This document shows, piece by piece, positions 26,501-34,513 of a stretch of 64,000 nucleotides of DNA (its first letter is position 1; the number at the start of each line of letters is the position of its first letter). Where the stretch lies: assembly GCA_003136675.1 (NCBI GenBank), contig PLFE01000171.1, positions 1 to 64,000 of the forward strand. The letters run 5' to 3'. This stretch comes from Bryobacterales bacterium (GTDB lineage: Bacteria > Acidobacteriota > Terriglobia > Bryobacterales > Bryobacteraceae). The notes under the pieces were generated by a model that searched no databases, had not been told where the DNA came from, and was given only the letters and a program-made list of their open reading frames with translations. The position numbers and the translations under genes are program-made.

Positions 26501-28457
26501 ACAAGCGGTCTTTGCCGCCCGCCAGCGGCGGCGGAAACATGACATCGCTTGTGAGATAGCCGCGTGGATGCTTCTCAAAGGCGCGATCCATCAGGTCGAA
26601 TACTTCGCGGACTTCAGGGAAGTGGATGGCCAGATCGGCCAGCATATTCTGATACTGCGACCCTTCTCCGGGGAAGATAAATGCGATCTTGCCCTGGTCG
26701 GCCAGCTTGTCCCGAAACCAGTAAATGCCTTCAATGTCGCGAAGCTGCTTGGCTTTTTCATCGGCCAGTTTCGTCAGCGCGCGCGCCAGTTTCGTGAGCA
26801 GATCTTCCCGCGATGCCGCGACGATGGCCAGACGCTCCACCCCGAAATTCTCTTTATGGTTCAAAGACCACGCGAAGTCTTTGAGGTTGAGAACGGCATG
26901 CCCCTCCACGACGGATTGCACGCGCCTGACTTCGCCCACCAAAGCTTCCCGCGTGGCGGCGGACATCACGAACAGTTCGCTATCCCAATCGTGCTGCTGC
27001 CAGGCTTGTTGATTCGGCCCGGTATACTCCTCCAGAATGGCGTGGGCATTGATGCCCCCGAAGCCGAACGCGTTGATGCCGGCGCGTCGCGGATGCGATG
27101 TAAAGCCATGTATCCACGGCCGCGTTTCGGTATTGAGATAAAAATTGGAATCTTCCAGACCCAGCTTCGGGTTGGGGTTTTCCACGTGCAGCGTCGGCGG
27201 CAGCACCTTGTGATGCAGCGCTAGCGCGGACTTGATGAGCCCGGCCATGCCGCTTGCTGGCATGGTATGGCTGATCATCGATTTCACCGAACCCAGTGCG
27301 CAGCGCGGCGATTCGCTCCGGCGAGTGCCGAAGACCTTGCGGAGCGCCTCGCATTCCGTCGCGTCTCCCACGGGCGTGCTGGTGCCGTGCGCTTCGATCA
27401 AACCGACGGTGGCAGGGTCAATGCCGGCGGATTGGTAGGCTCGCTCAATGGCCGTGATTTCGCCTTCGATGCGCGGTGCAAGTACGCCCTTGGCCCGGCC
27501 ATCGCTCGCGACGCCCACGCCCTTCAGCACCGCGTAGATCTTGTCGCCATCACGCTCGGCTTCGGCCAGGCGCTTAAGCACCACGACGCCCACGCCTTCA
27601 CCCAGCAGCGTGCCATCCGCCGCCGAATCGAACGGACGCATCGTGCCTTTGCGCGACAGCGCTTTCAACTGCGAGAAAATCATCACCAGCACCGGCGAGG
27701 TGTTGGCGTGGACGCCGCCCGCCAGCACCAGATCGCAGCGCCCGGATTGCAATTCCTGCATGCCGTGCTGCACCGCGACCAGGCTGGAGGCGCACGCGGC
27801 GTCAACCAGGTAATTGGGGCCCATCAGATCCAGCCGGTTGGCGATGCGCCCTGTGATGATGTTCGGTACCAGACCAGATGCGGTGTCCGACTGGAATTGA
27901 GGAGCGCTTGCCCGCAGGTGTTCCTTGATGATCTTGAGCTCTTCCGCGGTGTGCTCGGGATGCAGTTGCTTCAGAATGCGCAGCGTGGCTTCGATCATGA
28001 CGCCTTGCTGCATGGCCGCCGCGTTCCCGCGATTTACATAAGTGCCACGCCCCAGAATCACGGCCGTGCGCTCTTTGCACCTGGTGATGTCGGTGGGGCC
28101 GGAATCCGCCAGCGCGTCATGCGCCACCCGGAGCGCCATAAAATGATCCGGTTCGCAGCCATCGACGGCGCTGGGGAGTACGCCGTACGCAAAAGGATCG
28201 AATTCCGCCAGGTCGCCCAGGTAGCCACCGCGCTTGCAGTAGGTACGGTCGTTTTCTGTGCTGGTGGGGTCCCAGAAAAGCTCCTGCTCCCAGCCGGGAG
28301 GGGGGTCGCCCACGGCGTCCACTTTATGCAGAATATTCTCCCAATACTGCCGCATGTTGGCCGCGCCGGGGAACACGCAGCCCATCCCGATGAGGGCGAT
28401 CTCGGAATGTGGCGGCGGCGGAATGGCGTCTTGCGGAGGAATTGGAGAATTATTCAT
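23565..28457 (-). CDS. Multidomain polyketide synthase: KS-AT-DH-phosphopantetheinyl transferase
   Basis: The 1630-residue protein has a ketosynthase (about 16-478) with Cys222 in DAACASSL, His357 in EAHGTSTPVGD and His397 in KSMISHTMP; an acyltransferase (about 590-890) with FPGEGSQY and Ser687 in GHSTGEHSAL; a proline-rich linker (about 925-1055); a double hot-dog dehydratase (about 1065-1360) with His1090 in FWDHTLG and Asp1279/Gln1283; and a C-terminal 4'-phosphopantetheinyl transferase (about 1430-1630) with GIDIE (1516-1520) and WTAKEALSK (1558-1566). No ketoreductase, enoyl reductase or carrier domain is present. The KS style and built-in transferase recall iterative PUFA and enediyne synthases. 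The carrier is probably the ACP encoded divergently at 28882. Confidence 0.9.
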   Translation of the reverse strand: MNNSPIPPQDAIPPPPHSEIALIGMGCVFPGAANMRQYWENILHKVDAVGDPPPGWEQELFWDPTSTENDRTYCKRGGYLGDLAEFDPFAYGVLPSAVDGCEPDHFMALRVAHDALADSGPTDITRCKERTAVILGRGTYVNRGNAAAMQQGVMIEATLRILKQLHPEHTAEELKIIKEHLRASAPQFQSDTASGLVPNIITGRIANRLDLMGPNYLVDAACASSLVAVQHGMQELQSGRCDLVLAGGVHANTSPVLVMIFSQLKALSRKGTMRPFDSAADGTLLGEGVGVVVLKRLAEAERDGDKIYAVLKGVGVASDGRAKGVLAPRIEGEITAIERAYQSAGIDPATVGLIEAHGTSTPVGDATECEALRKVFGTRRSESPRCALGSVKSMISHTMPASGMAGLIKSALALHHKVLPPTLHVENPNPKLGLEDSNFYLNTETRPWIHGFTSHPRRAGINAFGFGGINAHAILEEYTGPNQQAWQQHDWDSELFVMSAATREALVGEVRRVQSVVEGHAVLNLKDFAWSLNHKENFGVERLAIVAASREDLLTKLARALTKLADEKAKQLRDIEGIYWFRDKLADQGKIAFIFPGEGSQYQNMLADLAIHFPEVREVFDLMDRAFEKHPRGYLTSDVMFPPPLAGGKDRLWNMDSGAESVFASNQALYALLARFDIKPDAMVGHSTGEHSALLASETVQAKSESSLLAHIRGVYDVFERLSTTSGIPEAVLLAIAGADHKLLEDLVAKSNGELYIALDNCVHQVVICGKEDAIDRLMQALSGKAAIAQKLPFGRAYHTPWFEVFSKPLRTHFDHLSIGKPQVDLYSCVTTERYPDDPDAIRQLAAVQWASTVRFRETTDAMYRDGVRIFVEIGPKSNLSGFVDDVLRGKPHISIPSNVQHRSGILQLHHMLGQLIAHGVNPNLTPLYDRRDPKTFDAPVKPKRTMILRSGIQPIRLPEGFELPNRPPKRIETPEPAPVVSVNGGPKHHALPEHAPAPLPAMAAVASSPRAMVMEEHLRTMQHFLAAQQQFMTALVGGAAVATMPAPAPEPAHATKRPFITEVLDLVPGSHAIALHRFDLAKETVFWDHTLGRDVSVEDPSLLGLPVVPLTVTMEILAEAAALLEPNRVCTGMRDIRAARWVTIEQPGYTVELTAKHKAPGEIHVALREAGAREAGTREGARPALRPIFAEATVLFADSRPASGGPMPFALEQEHRSTWDPALLYRTGMFHGALMQGVKSVERAARNGASATLEALPHDILFEGNPRPAFVFDPILLDAAGQAVAYWFWEAIEKGTDLFPYRVASFDIFESSPPVGARLECRVLRRFESDMVIHSDIEVLDHSGKVYYRLKGWETRRFPQPPRFLHLRVSPREAYVSAPWPEAASGESVVCRRIDDLSTEFLESSHNIWLKALAYLALNPKERTEWEGMKGVAKRRHEWLLGRCAAKDAVRELIAKATGEVLCEADIEIGYDGHGKPEAHGAWEQRLNVLPQISITHSHGVAAAIATVQANQRVGIDIEVVGRAAENFEKIAFREEERGMLAGLPPDKHNEWALRLWTAKEALSKALGQGFHQGLHSLHITGFDLAKGTVEMELADALTALFPALKGKKLSAHTSIQGQLSVATAILTT

Positions 28458-28881
28458 GAGCGGAACCGGATCGGGTACGTGGCAGGCCCTTCGGATTGCG
28501 TCCCGTGCGTGCAGACTTGTTGGTTAAACTATTTTAGGAACCGCCGCGAGGGGTGTCAACCTGCGGCGCCGAGCTGAGGCAGCATCGCTAGTACGATGGT
28601 CCCGATTCCGGCAGAAAAATATCAGTGAATTCATATTGTAAATGGCGGTACTCACGATTAGAACCGGGACCGACAAACATTGACACGGCAGAGGCTTGCG
28701 GCTTACCATGAACGTACTACCGCCCTTCCAGGATTTGGTGTTTCCCTGTTTTGAATACCGACCGGAAAACCAGAGCTTTTGAATGTCGAAGATCGGACGT
28801 CGCACGTAGGTTTTACACGCCAGCGCCGATTCGCTAACCCGAATGAAAAGGCACGATCCGCATCCGCTTTAAGGAAATCGA
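28458..28881. other. Divergent intergenic region between synthase and ACP genes
   Basis: This 424-base stretch, partly AT-rich compared with its surroundings, has no convincing gene. It must hold the promoters of both arms of the polyketide locus. Apart from the predicted plus-strand promoter at 28680-28709 I see no clear operator or hairpin. Confidence 0.6.
28680..28709 (+). promoter_or_regulatory. Possible promoter of the ACP operon
   Basis: A perfect TTGACA (28680-28685) is followed 18 bases later by TACCAT (28704-28709, four of six matches). It would leave a leader of about 165 bases before the ACP gene. The -10 is weak. Confidence 0.3.
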
Positions 28882-29190
28882 ATGACGCAAAGCCGCCAGG
28901 AAATCCTGGACTATGTATTGGAGTCGTTGAACGAGCTTTCGAAGGACTGGGACTATTCTGAGCCTGTCGGCCCCGCCACGCTTCTGTTTAGCGAATTGGG
29001 ACTGGACTCGCTGGATCTGGTTGTTCTGGGAACCGGTATGCAGGAACACTATCAAAAGCAGATGCCCTTCGCCGAATTCCTTTCCGCCGTGGGTGAGCGC
29101 GGCCAGCGCGACGTTGCCGTTTCCGAGCTGGTTGATTTTATCGATGCGCAATTCAATCCCGAACCGGCGGCGGGAGGCTCGGCCCGATGA
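28882..29190 (+). CDS. Freestanding acyl carrier protein
   Basis: The 102-residue protein is a four-helix carrier with the phosphopantetheine attachment Ser43 in ELGLDSLDLVV. It is somewhat longer than FabC-type ACP and lacks the fab gene context. AAGGAAATCG precedes the ATG. Its stop overlaps the ATG of the next gene (ATGA). It lies divergent to a synthase that has a phosphopantetheinyl transferase domain but no carrier domain, so I infer it is that synthase's carrier, activated by the transferase domain. Confidence 0.88.
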   Translation: MTQSRQEILDYVLESLNELSKDWDYSEPVGPATLLFSELGLDSLDLVVLGTGMQEHYQKQMPFAEFLSAVGERGQRDVAVSELVDFIDAQFNPEPAAGGSAR

Positions 29191-30818
29191 GAGGCGTAAA
29201 GACTTTACTTGTCGGCTGGGATGGCGCCACATTCACAGTTCTGAATGAGTTGATGGCGCAAGGCGTCATGCCGTTTTTGAAGAGCTTCCTGGAAGGCGGC
29301 GTTCGCGCGAATCTGCGGACCATCGTCCCCGCTCTGACCCCTCCGGCATGGACGAGCCTGATGACCGGGCGCACGCCGGGCTATCACGGCGTCTTCGATT
29401 TCTTCCGTTTCGAAGGGCAAAACAGCAAGCACATCCGCTTTTTCACCTCAAGTGATATACAGACGGAAACCATTTGGAATCTGGCCTCGAAAAACGGGAT
29501 GCGCGCGTCATCGATGAATTTCCCCTCGATGTACCCCGCGCCTCACATTTCCGGCTACGTGGTTCCGGGTTGGGTGCCGTGGCGGCAGATGCGCCTGGCA
29601 TGCTGGCCCAAAGACCTGTTTGATCAATTGAAAGCCATTCCTGAAGTGACCCTCCGCGAACTCGGGATGGACATCAAGCTGGAGGAGAAATCCACCGAAG
29701 GCGTGGGTACTCAGGAAGAATACGGTCCGTGGATTGAGTTCCACACGCGGCGCGAACGGAACTGGTTCGAGATTTACAAGTACCTGACTGCGACGGACCC
29801 CTCCGAGCTGACTGCGGTGCTGTTCGACGGCGTGGATAAGATGCAGCACCTGTGCTGGCGCTTCATCCGGCCTGTCGATGCCGCGCCACTCAAGGAAGAG
29901 TGGGAGTTCGCGGTTCGCGAACTCTGTCTGAACTATTACCGCCAGTTGGATTCCATCTTTGAGCAGATGGTCCAGTTGGCCGGTCCCGAAGCGACCGTGC
30001 TGCTCGCATCGGACCATGGTTTCGGGCCCACCTACGAGGTGTTCAATGTGAACACCTGGCTGGCGAAAAAGGGCTACCTGTTCTGGTCGGAGGCCGCGGC
30101 CAACCAGGAGAAGCAGACCGCGCTGTTAGGCGTGGGACAAGTTGCCCGCCATACCTGGCTGCTGGATTGGACCAGGACGCGTGCGTTTGCCACCACCCCG
30201 ACATCCAACGGAATCAACATCGTGGTGAGCGAGGACGGAACAGGTCCGGGCGTACCGGCTGCGGAGTATCAGGCCTTTCGCAACCAGTTGATCGAGGAGT
30301 TGCGCGAGGTCCGTTCGCCGGAGGATGGCGAAAAGATTATCAGCGGCATCTTCACGCGGGAGGAGATTTTCCCTGGACCGAGCGGCCACCTGGGCCCGGA
30401 CATCACGCTCGAAATGCGCGATGGCGGGCTGATTTCCATTCTGCCGGGCGAAGACATTGTTTCGCAACGTCCCGTGGTGAGCGGTGCTCACCGGCCGCTG
30501 GGAATTTTTGGCGCCAGGGGTCCTGGAGTGAAGAAAGGGTTCGACGCCGGCGAGATTTCCATCTTAGACGTTGCGCCAACGATACTCTATTCCTTAGGGC
30601 TACCGGTTTACAAAGACTTGGAGGGGAGAGTCCCGCAAGAGATTTTCGAGAAGACTATGTTGGAAGAGAAACCAGTTAAAGTGAGCGCCACCTCCGCGAC
30701 AGGAGACGGCAAGGAAGAAGAACCGGAACCAGAAGTGGATTCCGAAACAGCGGAAATGAGCGAAGAGGACGAGCGGGTGGTCATGGAGCGCCTGCGGGAA
30801 CTGGGTTATATCGAGTAA
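29187..30818 (+). CDS. Alkaline-phosphatase-superfamily enzyme (type I phosphodiesterase-like)
   Basis: The 543-residue protein has the fold and metal ligands of nucleotide pyrophosphatase/phosphodiesterases: Asp12 in VGWDGAT, the nucleophile Thr56 in TPPAWTSLMTGR, FDGVDKMQHLCWRF, LLASDHGFGPT and, late, SGAHRPLGIFGARGPGVKKG. There is no signal peptide, so it should act in the cytoplasm. An acidic, Glu-rich tail runs from about 500. It overlaps the ACP gene by four bases and is three bases from the hydrolase gene. A role in releasing or moving a phosphate- or pantetheine-linked intermediate is conceivable but unproven. Confidence 0.82.
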   Translation: MRGVKTLLVGWDGATFTVLNELMAQGVMPFLKSFLEGGVRANLRTIVPALTPPAWTSLMTGRTPGYHGVFDFFRFEGQNSKHIRFFTSSDIQTETIWNLASKNGMRASSMNFPSMYPAPHISGYVVPGWVPWRQMRLACWPKDLFDQLKAIPEVTLRELGMDIKLEEKSTEGVGTQEEYGPWIEFHTRRERNWFEIYKYLTATDPSELTAVLFDGVDKMQHLCWRFIRPVDAAPLKEEWEFAVRELCLNYYRQLDSIFEQMVQLAGPEATVLLASDHGFGPTYEVFNVNTWLAKKGYLFWSEAAANQEKQTALLGVGQVARHTWLLDWTRTRAFATTPTSNGINIVVSEDGTGPGVPAAEYQAFRNQLIEELREVRSPEDGEKIISGIFTREEIFPGPSGHLGPDITLEMRDGGLISILPGEDIVSQRPVVSGAHRPLGIFGARGPGVKKGFDAGEISILDVAPTILYSLGLPVYKDLEGRVPQEIFEKTMLEEKPVKVSATSATGDGKEEEPEPEVDSETAEMSEEDERVVMERLRELGYIE

Positions 30819-30820
30819 CT

Positions 30821-31687
30821 ATGCCAAAAATCGCAGCGAACGGGATCAACATCCACTACATCACCGCGGGCGAGGGTCCGGATGTCGTGTTGCTGCACGG
30901 TTTCCTGGGGAACCTAGCGGTTTGGCATCTGTACATGATGCCAATCCTGCGGCGCGAATTTCGCGTGACCACGTACGACCTGCGCGGTCATGGGTACAGC
31001 GATGTGACGCCGACGGGCTACACGCCGAAGAATATGGCGGAAGACCTGCTGCGCCTGATGGACGCCCTCAAGATCGAGAAGCCCGCGCTGATGGGCCACA
31101 GCTTCGGCGCGGACATCTGCCTGTACTTCGCGTTGAAGCACCCGGAGCGTGTGGATCGCATCCTGGGCCTGGAGCCAGGCCTCGCGGCGCTGGTGGGCGA
31201 TCGGAAAGATCCCAACTGGATCGGCTGGAAGGCGTGGGTGGAGAAACTGGAAGAGAGCGGCATCACCGTTCCGGAAGACAAAAAGGCCGACGCGATGTAC
31301 TTATTGCAGCTCAGCCTGGAGACGCCGAAATTCTACGGACCCGCGCGCGGGCTGCCGCGCAATCGGGAACCGCTGCTGAAGCTGATCCGCGAGACGACCT
31401 TGATTGAGGATTACGAGACGGAAGACGAGTTGACGCTCGACTCGCTTAAGACAATCAATACGCCTGTGGAATTGGTCTATGGCACCAAGTCCCATTTCCT
31501 GCCGTCGTGGGAGCCGATCAAGAACCGGCTGCCGAACTGCCAGTCCGTTCTGCTGCCGGGCGGCGAGCACTTTGGTCCGCTGGAGTTGCCCGAACTGCTA
31601 ACGGAGACGACTCTGAAATTCCTGCGTACGCCGATTGATGAGCTCAATCCTGTGGGCCAGACGCGGTTGGCTTCGCTCGAAAAGTAA
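30821..31687 (+). CDS. Alpha/beta hydrolase
   Basis: The 288-residue protein is a standard alpha/beta hydrolase: oxyanion motif LLHGFLGNLAVW, YDLRGHGYSD, nucleophile Ser in MGHSFGAD, acid region ELVYGTKSHFLPSW and His in GGEHFGPLE. It begins two bases after the phosphodiesterase stop, so it belongs to the ACP operon. A thioesterase or ester hydrolase that releases the polyketide from the carrier is a reasonable hypothesis, since the synthase has no thioesterase domain. Confidence 0.85.
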   Translation: MPKIAANGINIHYITAGEGPDVVLLHGFLGNLAVWHLYMMPILRREFRVTTYDLRGHGYSDVTPTGYTPKNMAEDLLRLMDALKIEKPALMGHSFGADICLYFALKHPERVDRILGLEPGLAALVGDRKDPNWIGWKAWVEKLEESGITVPEDKKADAMYLLQLSLETPKFYGPARGLPRNREPLLKLIRETTLIEDYETEDELTLDSLKTINTPVELVYGTKSHFLPSWEPIKNRLPNCQSVLLPGGEHFGPLELPELLTETTLKFLRTPIDELNPVGQTRLASLEK

Positions 31688-31708
31688 TCGTTCCGGCGCA
31701 AGGAAAAC

Positions 31709-32503
31709 ATGAAGATACATTTCCAGGCGTCGGCGCTTCTTTCAATAGCGCTTCCTGCAGCGCTCCTCCTGGTTCAGCCCGCATTTGGGCAAACGTCCAC
31801 CTTCAGCGTCACGGATTTCAGACCCCTCAACGCTGTTTCTGATGTCCTGGAACAAGCGCTCGGCGCGATCCTCGCCAAGCCCGAGAGCTCCGACGCGGAA
31901 AAGACGGCCATGATCGAGACGCTGCTCGTCAGCTACAGGACGAATCAACTGGCAGAGGATTTCAAGGTGGAGCAAGCGAACGGGATGTTTTATATCACTC
32001 CGACGAAGGCACTTTCAAAGAACGGCGTCAGCGTAGCTGCGTCGTCCCTGATGGCGCTGCCGGTGACTTTCCCGGCGCAGCTCCTGTCGGGTGCGGATGC
32101 AATCCAGTTGGTTCTGGATTCCGTCGGCAGGGCGGCGAACGTGAAGATCGGACAGGCCGCGGTAATATTTCTGTCGGACCAAAAGGTGATGATTGGCGCG
32201 ACGGGGGAGCCGGCGCGAGACGTACTGTCCAAAATCGTGAAGGCGCTAACGGGAGCGCGCGTGAGCTACAGGCTGCTCAGCATCCCGCAGGGAAAGGGGG
32301 GCACCGACTACCTGCTGAGCATGCAGTATGCCGGGTCTGCTCCTTGGGCCAAGTCGGCGTTTGAGATAACCGGCTTCCCGTTCGGCGTAACCCCGTTGTC
32401 CGACGCGACTTCTCCAATTGCCACCCGCTGTTCGCTCGCCTGCGACGGTGAGGCCGGGAACGCCTGCTGGAGTTTCTCTCTTTGGTACTTCCGCGCCTGC
32501 TAA
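31709..32503 (+). CDS. Secreted protein of unknown function
   Basis: The 264-residue protein has a signal peptide (about 1-28, ending AFGQ). The mature part has a helical region (DVLEQALGAILAKP) and a middle section with alternating hydrophobic residues (AIQLVLDSVGRAANVKIGQ, DVLSKIVKALTG) that resembles the small STN-type domains of secretin partners, although this is weak. Three cysteines lie in the last 20 residues. It follows the polyketide operon by 21 bases on the same strand with GCAAGGAAAA before the ATG, so it may be read with it. Confidence 0.55.
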   Translation: MKIHFQASALLSIALPAALLLVQPAFGQTSTFSVTDFRPLNAVSDVLEQALGAILAKPESSDAEKTAMIETLLVSYRTNQLAEDFKVEQANGMFYITPTKALSKNGVSVAASSLMALPVTFPAQLLSGADAIQLVLDSVGRAANVKIGQAAVIFLSDQKVMIGATGEPARDVLSKIVKALTGARVSYRLLSIPQGKGGTDYLLSMQYAGSAPWAKSAFEITGFPFGVTPLSDATSPIATRCSLACDGEAGNACWSFSLWYFRAC

Positions 32504-32553
32504 GCAGCCGAGTCAGTAGTGAGACTGGGCGGGGCGCATGGGGTTGAGCGGCG

Positions 32554-33048
32554 CTAAGAGAACCGGCTAACGATCAGCAGGCTGCCACCAATCGCAACCG
32601 CGTCTTCCAGCAAAGCGATCGGCATGTCTTTCCCCCCGATGGCCTTCACAAGGCGCATGCGGAGCTCGTATCCACCCAGCGTTCCAGCCACTGCGCCGAA
32701 CGCGCCCAGCAAGCCCGCGGCTATCGGCGGCTGCGCGGTTCCATAGGCCAGCGCGCAGCCGCAAAATGCTCCCACCACGATGCGCCAGAGGAAAGGTCCG
32801 GGCGACTTGCGGCTGGGAGTGTGCGGCAGTTTATCGGCAATCAACTCGCCCAACGCAAGTACGGAGAGAATGTACGGCGTAGCGGCATAGCCGAGAAACT
32901 CGAGCGGCGTGCTACCCAGATGCAGCCATTTGAGCCGGGCAGCCCAACTCACCAGCGCCGGGGTAGTGATGGAGCGAAGCCCCGTGAGGACGCCGAGGAG
33001 AAACGCGTAGAGGTAAAGCGTGGCGAGATCCGCAGTGTTGAGACCCAT
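32554..33048 (-). CDS. DUF4126-like membrane protein
   Basis: The 164-residue hydrophobic protein has about four to five membrane segments with LGVLTGLRSITTPALVSWAA near the front, LGELIADKLPHTPSRKSP in the centre and a glycine-rich GAFGAVAGTLGGYELR segment, the pattern of DUF4126 proteins. The family has no established function. The ATG at 33048 is chosen as the start of the similarity. It is divergent from the oxidoreductase gene, 53 bases apart. Confidence 0.72.
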   Translation of the reverse strand: MGLNTADLATLYLYAFLLGVLTGLRSITTPALVSWAARLKWLHLGSTPLEFLGYAATPYILSVLALGELIADKLPHTPSRKSPGPFLWRIVVGAFCGCALAYGTAQPPIAAGLLGAFGAVAGTLGGYELRMRLVKAIGGKDMPIALLEDAVAIGGSLLIVSRFS

Positions 33049-33101
33049 GGTCTCCCATTCTAATCGCCCGGTGTATACAATCATTCACGGAGGAGATCCC
33101 C

Positions 33102-34439
33102 TTGGCCAACCACGTACCACGCCGTCAATTTCTTCAAGCCGGCTTAGCACTATCCACCTTAGGCGCGTCGAAATCACTGCGGCTCGACGCCCAGATTCTC
33201 AAATCCGCAAACGCCGGCCGCGTTCGCTTCGGCATCATCGGGGTGGGCATGGAAGGTTCAGGGCTGCTAGGCGCCGCCGTCACTTTGCCGGGTGTGGAAT
33301 GCGTGGGAGCGGCGGACCTTTATGACGGCCGCCACACGCTCGCCAGGGAGATCACCGGCAACGCCGGCCTGTTCACCACGCGCCGTTACCACGAGCTTCT
33401 GGAGCGCAAAGACGTCGACTGCATTCTGGCCGCGGTGCCTGACCACTGGCACATGCGCGTGGTTGTAGATGCCTGCAACGCGGGCAAAGATATCTACTGC
33501 GAGAAGCCCATGTCTCACACCCCGGCGCAAGGGTTTGAAATGATCGACGCGGCCGAACGGAACAACCGCATTGTTCAGATCGGCTCGCAACGCGTCAGTT
33601 CCGCGCTCTGCGCCAAAGCCCGCGAGTTGTATCATGACGGTGCCATCGGGGATGTGGAGATGGTCGAACTGAGCCTCGGCCGCAACAGCCCCACCGGCGC
33701 CTGGGTTTACCCTCCACCGCTCGATCTTTCGCCTCAGAATCTGGATTGGGATACGTGGCTGAACGACGCGCCCAAAGTCCCGTTCAATCCAGAACGGTTT
33801 GCGCGGTGGCGCTGCTGGAAGGAATACGGAACCGGCGTCGGCGGCGATCTGATGGTGCATTTGATCAGCGGCATGCTCTATACGTTGGGATGGAATGAGG
33901 CCCCGAAGTCCGCATTCGCATTGGGGGGAATTTTCCGCTTTCCGGATGGCCGGAATATGCCGGATACGCACGCGGTGCTGTTCGATTATCACGGCATTCC
34001 CGTCTATGTGCGGTTGAATCTAGGTTCGTCAACTCGGGAGTTCGCGCGCTTTCTGGGACCGAAGGGGGTTATGGAAGCCACCGGGGACAGCATTCGCCTG
34101 CTGCCCCAAACGGGGCTTGACGAATCACCCAGTTACTACTCGGGTAGCTTTCCCGCGAGGATGCGCGCGGAATATGTCAACCAATGGGAGAGTGAACATC
34201 CGGTTCACTACGGCCATGAGCCGGTGACTGCGGACCAACTCTATCAGGGCCCCGACTGGGATGACTTAAAGCCGCACCTCTGGACCTTCTTTGAGGCGAC
34301 TAAGTCGCGCAAGCCGGTCCCTGAAGATGCGGTTTTTGGCAACCATGCCGCCCTGGCCTGCCATATGGCGAACGCATCGTACTTCCAGAAGAAACAGGTC
34401 TTTTGGGACGAAGGCTCCCGCGCCATCAAAACAAACTAG
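33102..34439 (+). CDS. Tat-exported Gfo/Idh/MocA-family oxidoreductase
   Basis: The 445-residue protein begins with a twin-arginine signal (PRRQFLQAGLALSTLGAS). A Rossmann domain follows with FGIIGVGMEGSG, then the family motif CEKPMSHTPAQG containing the catalytic-site EKP, and a C-terminal beta-sheet domain (from about 190) with GVGGDLMVHLISGMLY. It should oxidise or reduce a sugar or cyclitol with tightly bound NAD(P). The Tat signal fits folding with cofactor before export. It starts with TTG, and a strong GGAGGAG lies about seven bases before it. A TATACA box is 25 bases upstream. Confidence 0.87.
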   Translation: MANHVPRRQFLQAGLALSTLGASKSLRLDAQILKSANAGRVRFGIIGVGMEGSGLLGAAVTLPGVECVGAADLYDGRHTLAREITGNAGLFTTRRYHELLERKDVDCILAAVPDHWHMRVVVDACNAGKDIYCEKPMSHTPAQGFEMIDAAERNNRIVQIGSQRVSSALCAKARELYHDGAIGDVEMVELSLGRNSPTGAWVYPPPLDLSPQNLDWDTWLNDAPKVPFNPERFARWRCWKEYGTGVGGDLMVHLISGMLYTLGWNEAPKSAFALGGIFRFPDGRNMPDTHAVLFDYHGIPVYVRLNLGSSTREFARFLGPKGVMEATGDSIRLLPQTGLDESPSYYSGSFPARMRAEYVNQWESEHPVHYGHEPVTADQLYQGPDWDDLKPHLWTFFEATKSRKPVPEDAVFGNHAALACHMANASYFQKKQVFWDEGSRAIKTN

Positions 34440-34513
34440 AAGATCTTCGAGTGGTTCATCTGCGGGCAGACTCCTAAAATTGACCTAGCACTGAGTATCG
34501 TTGAGGACGTTTT

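Noticed and set aside
27267-28577. Plus-strand frame of 436 codons opposite the ketosynthase region
   Set aside because: Antisense to catalytic KS motifs; no recognisable protein features.
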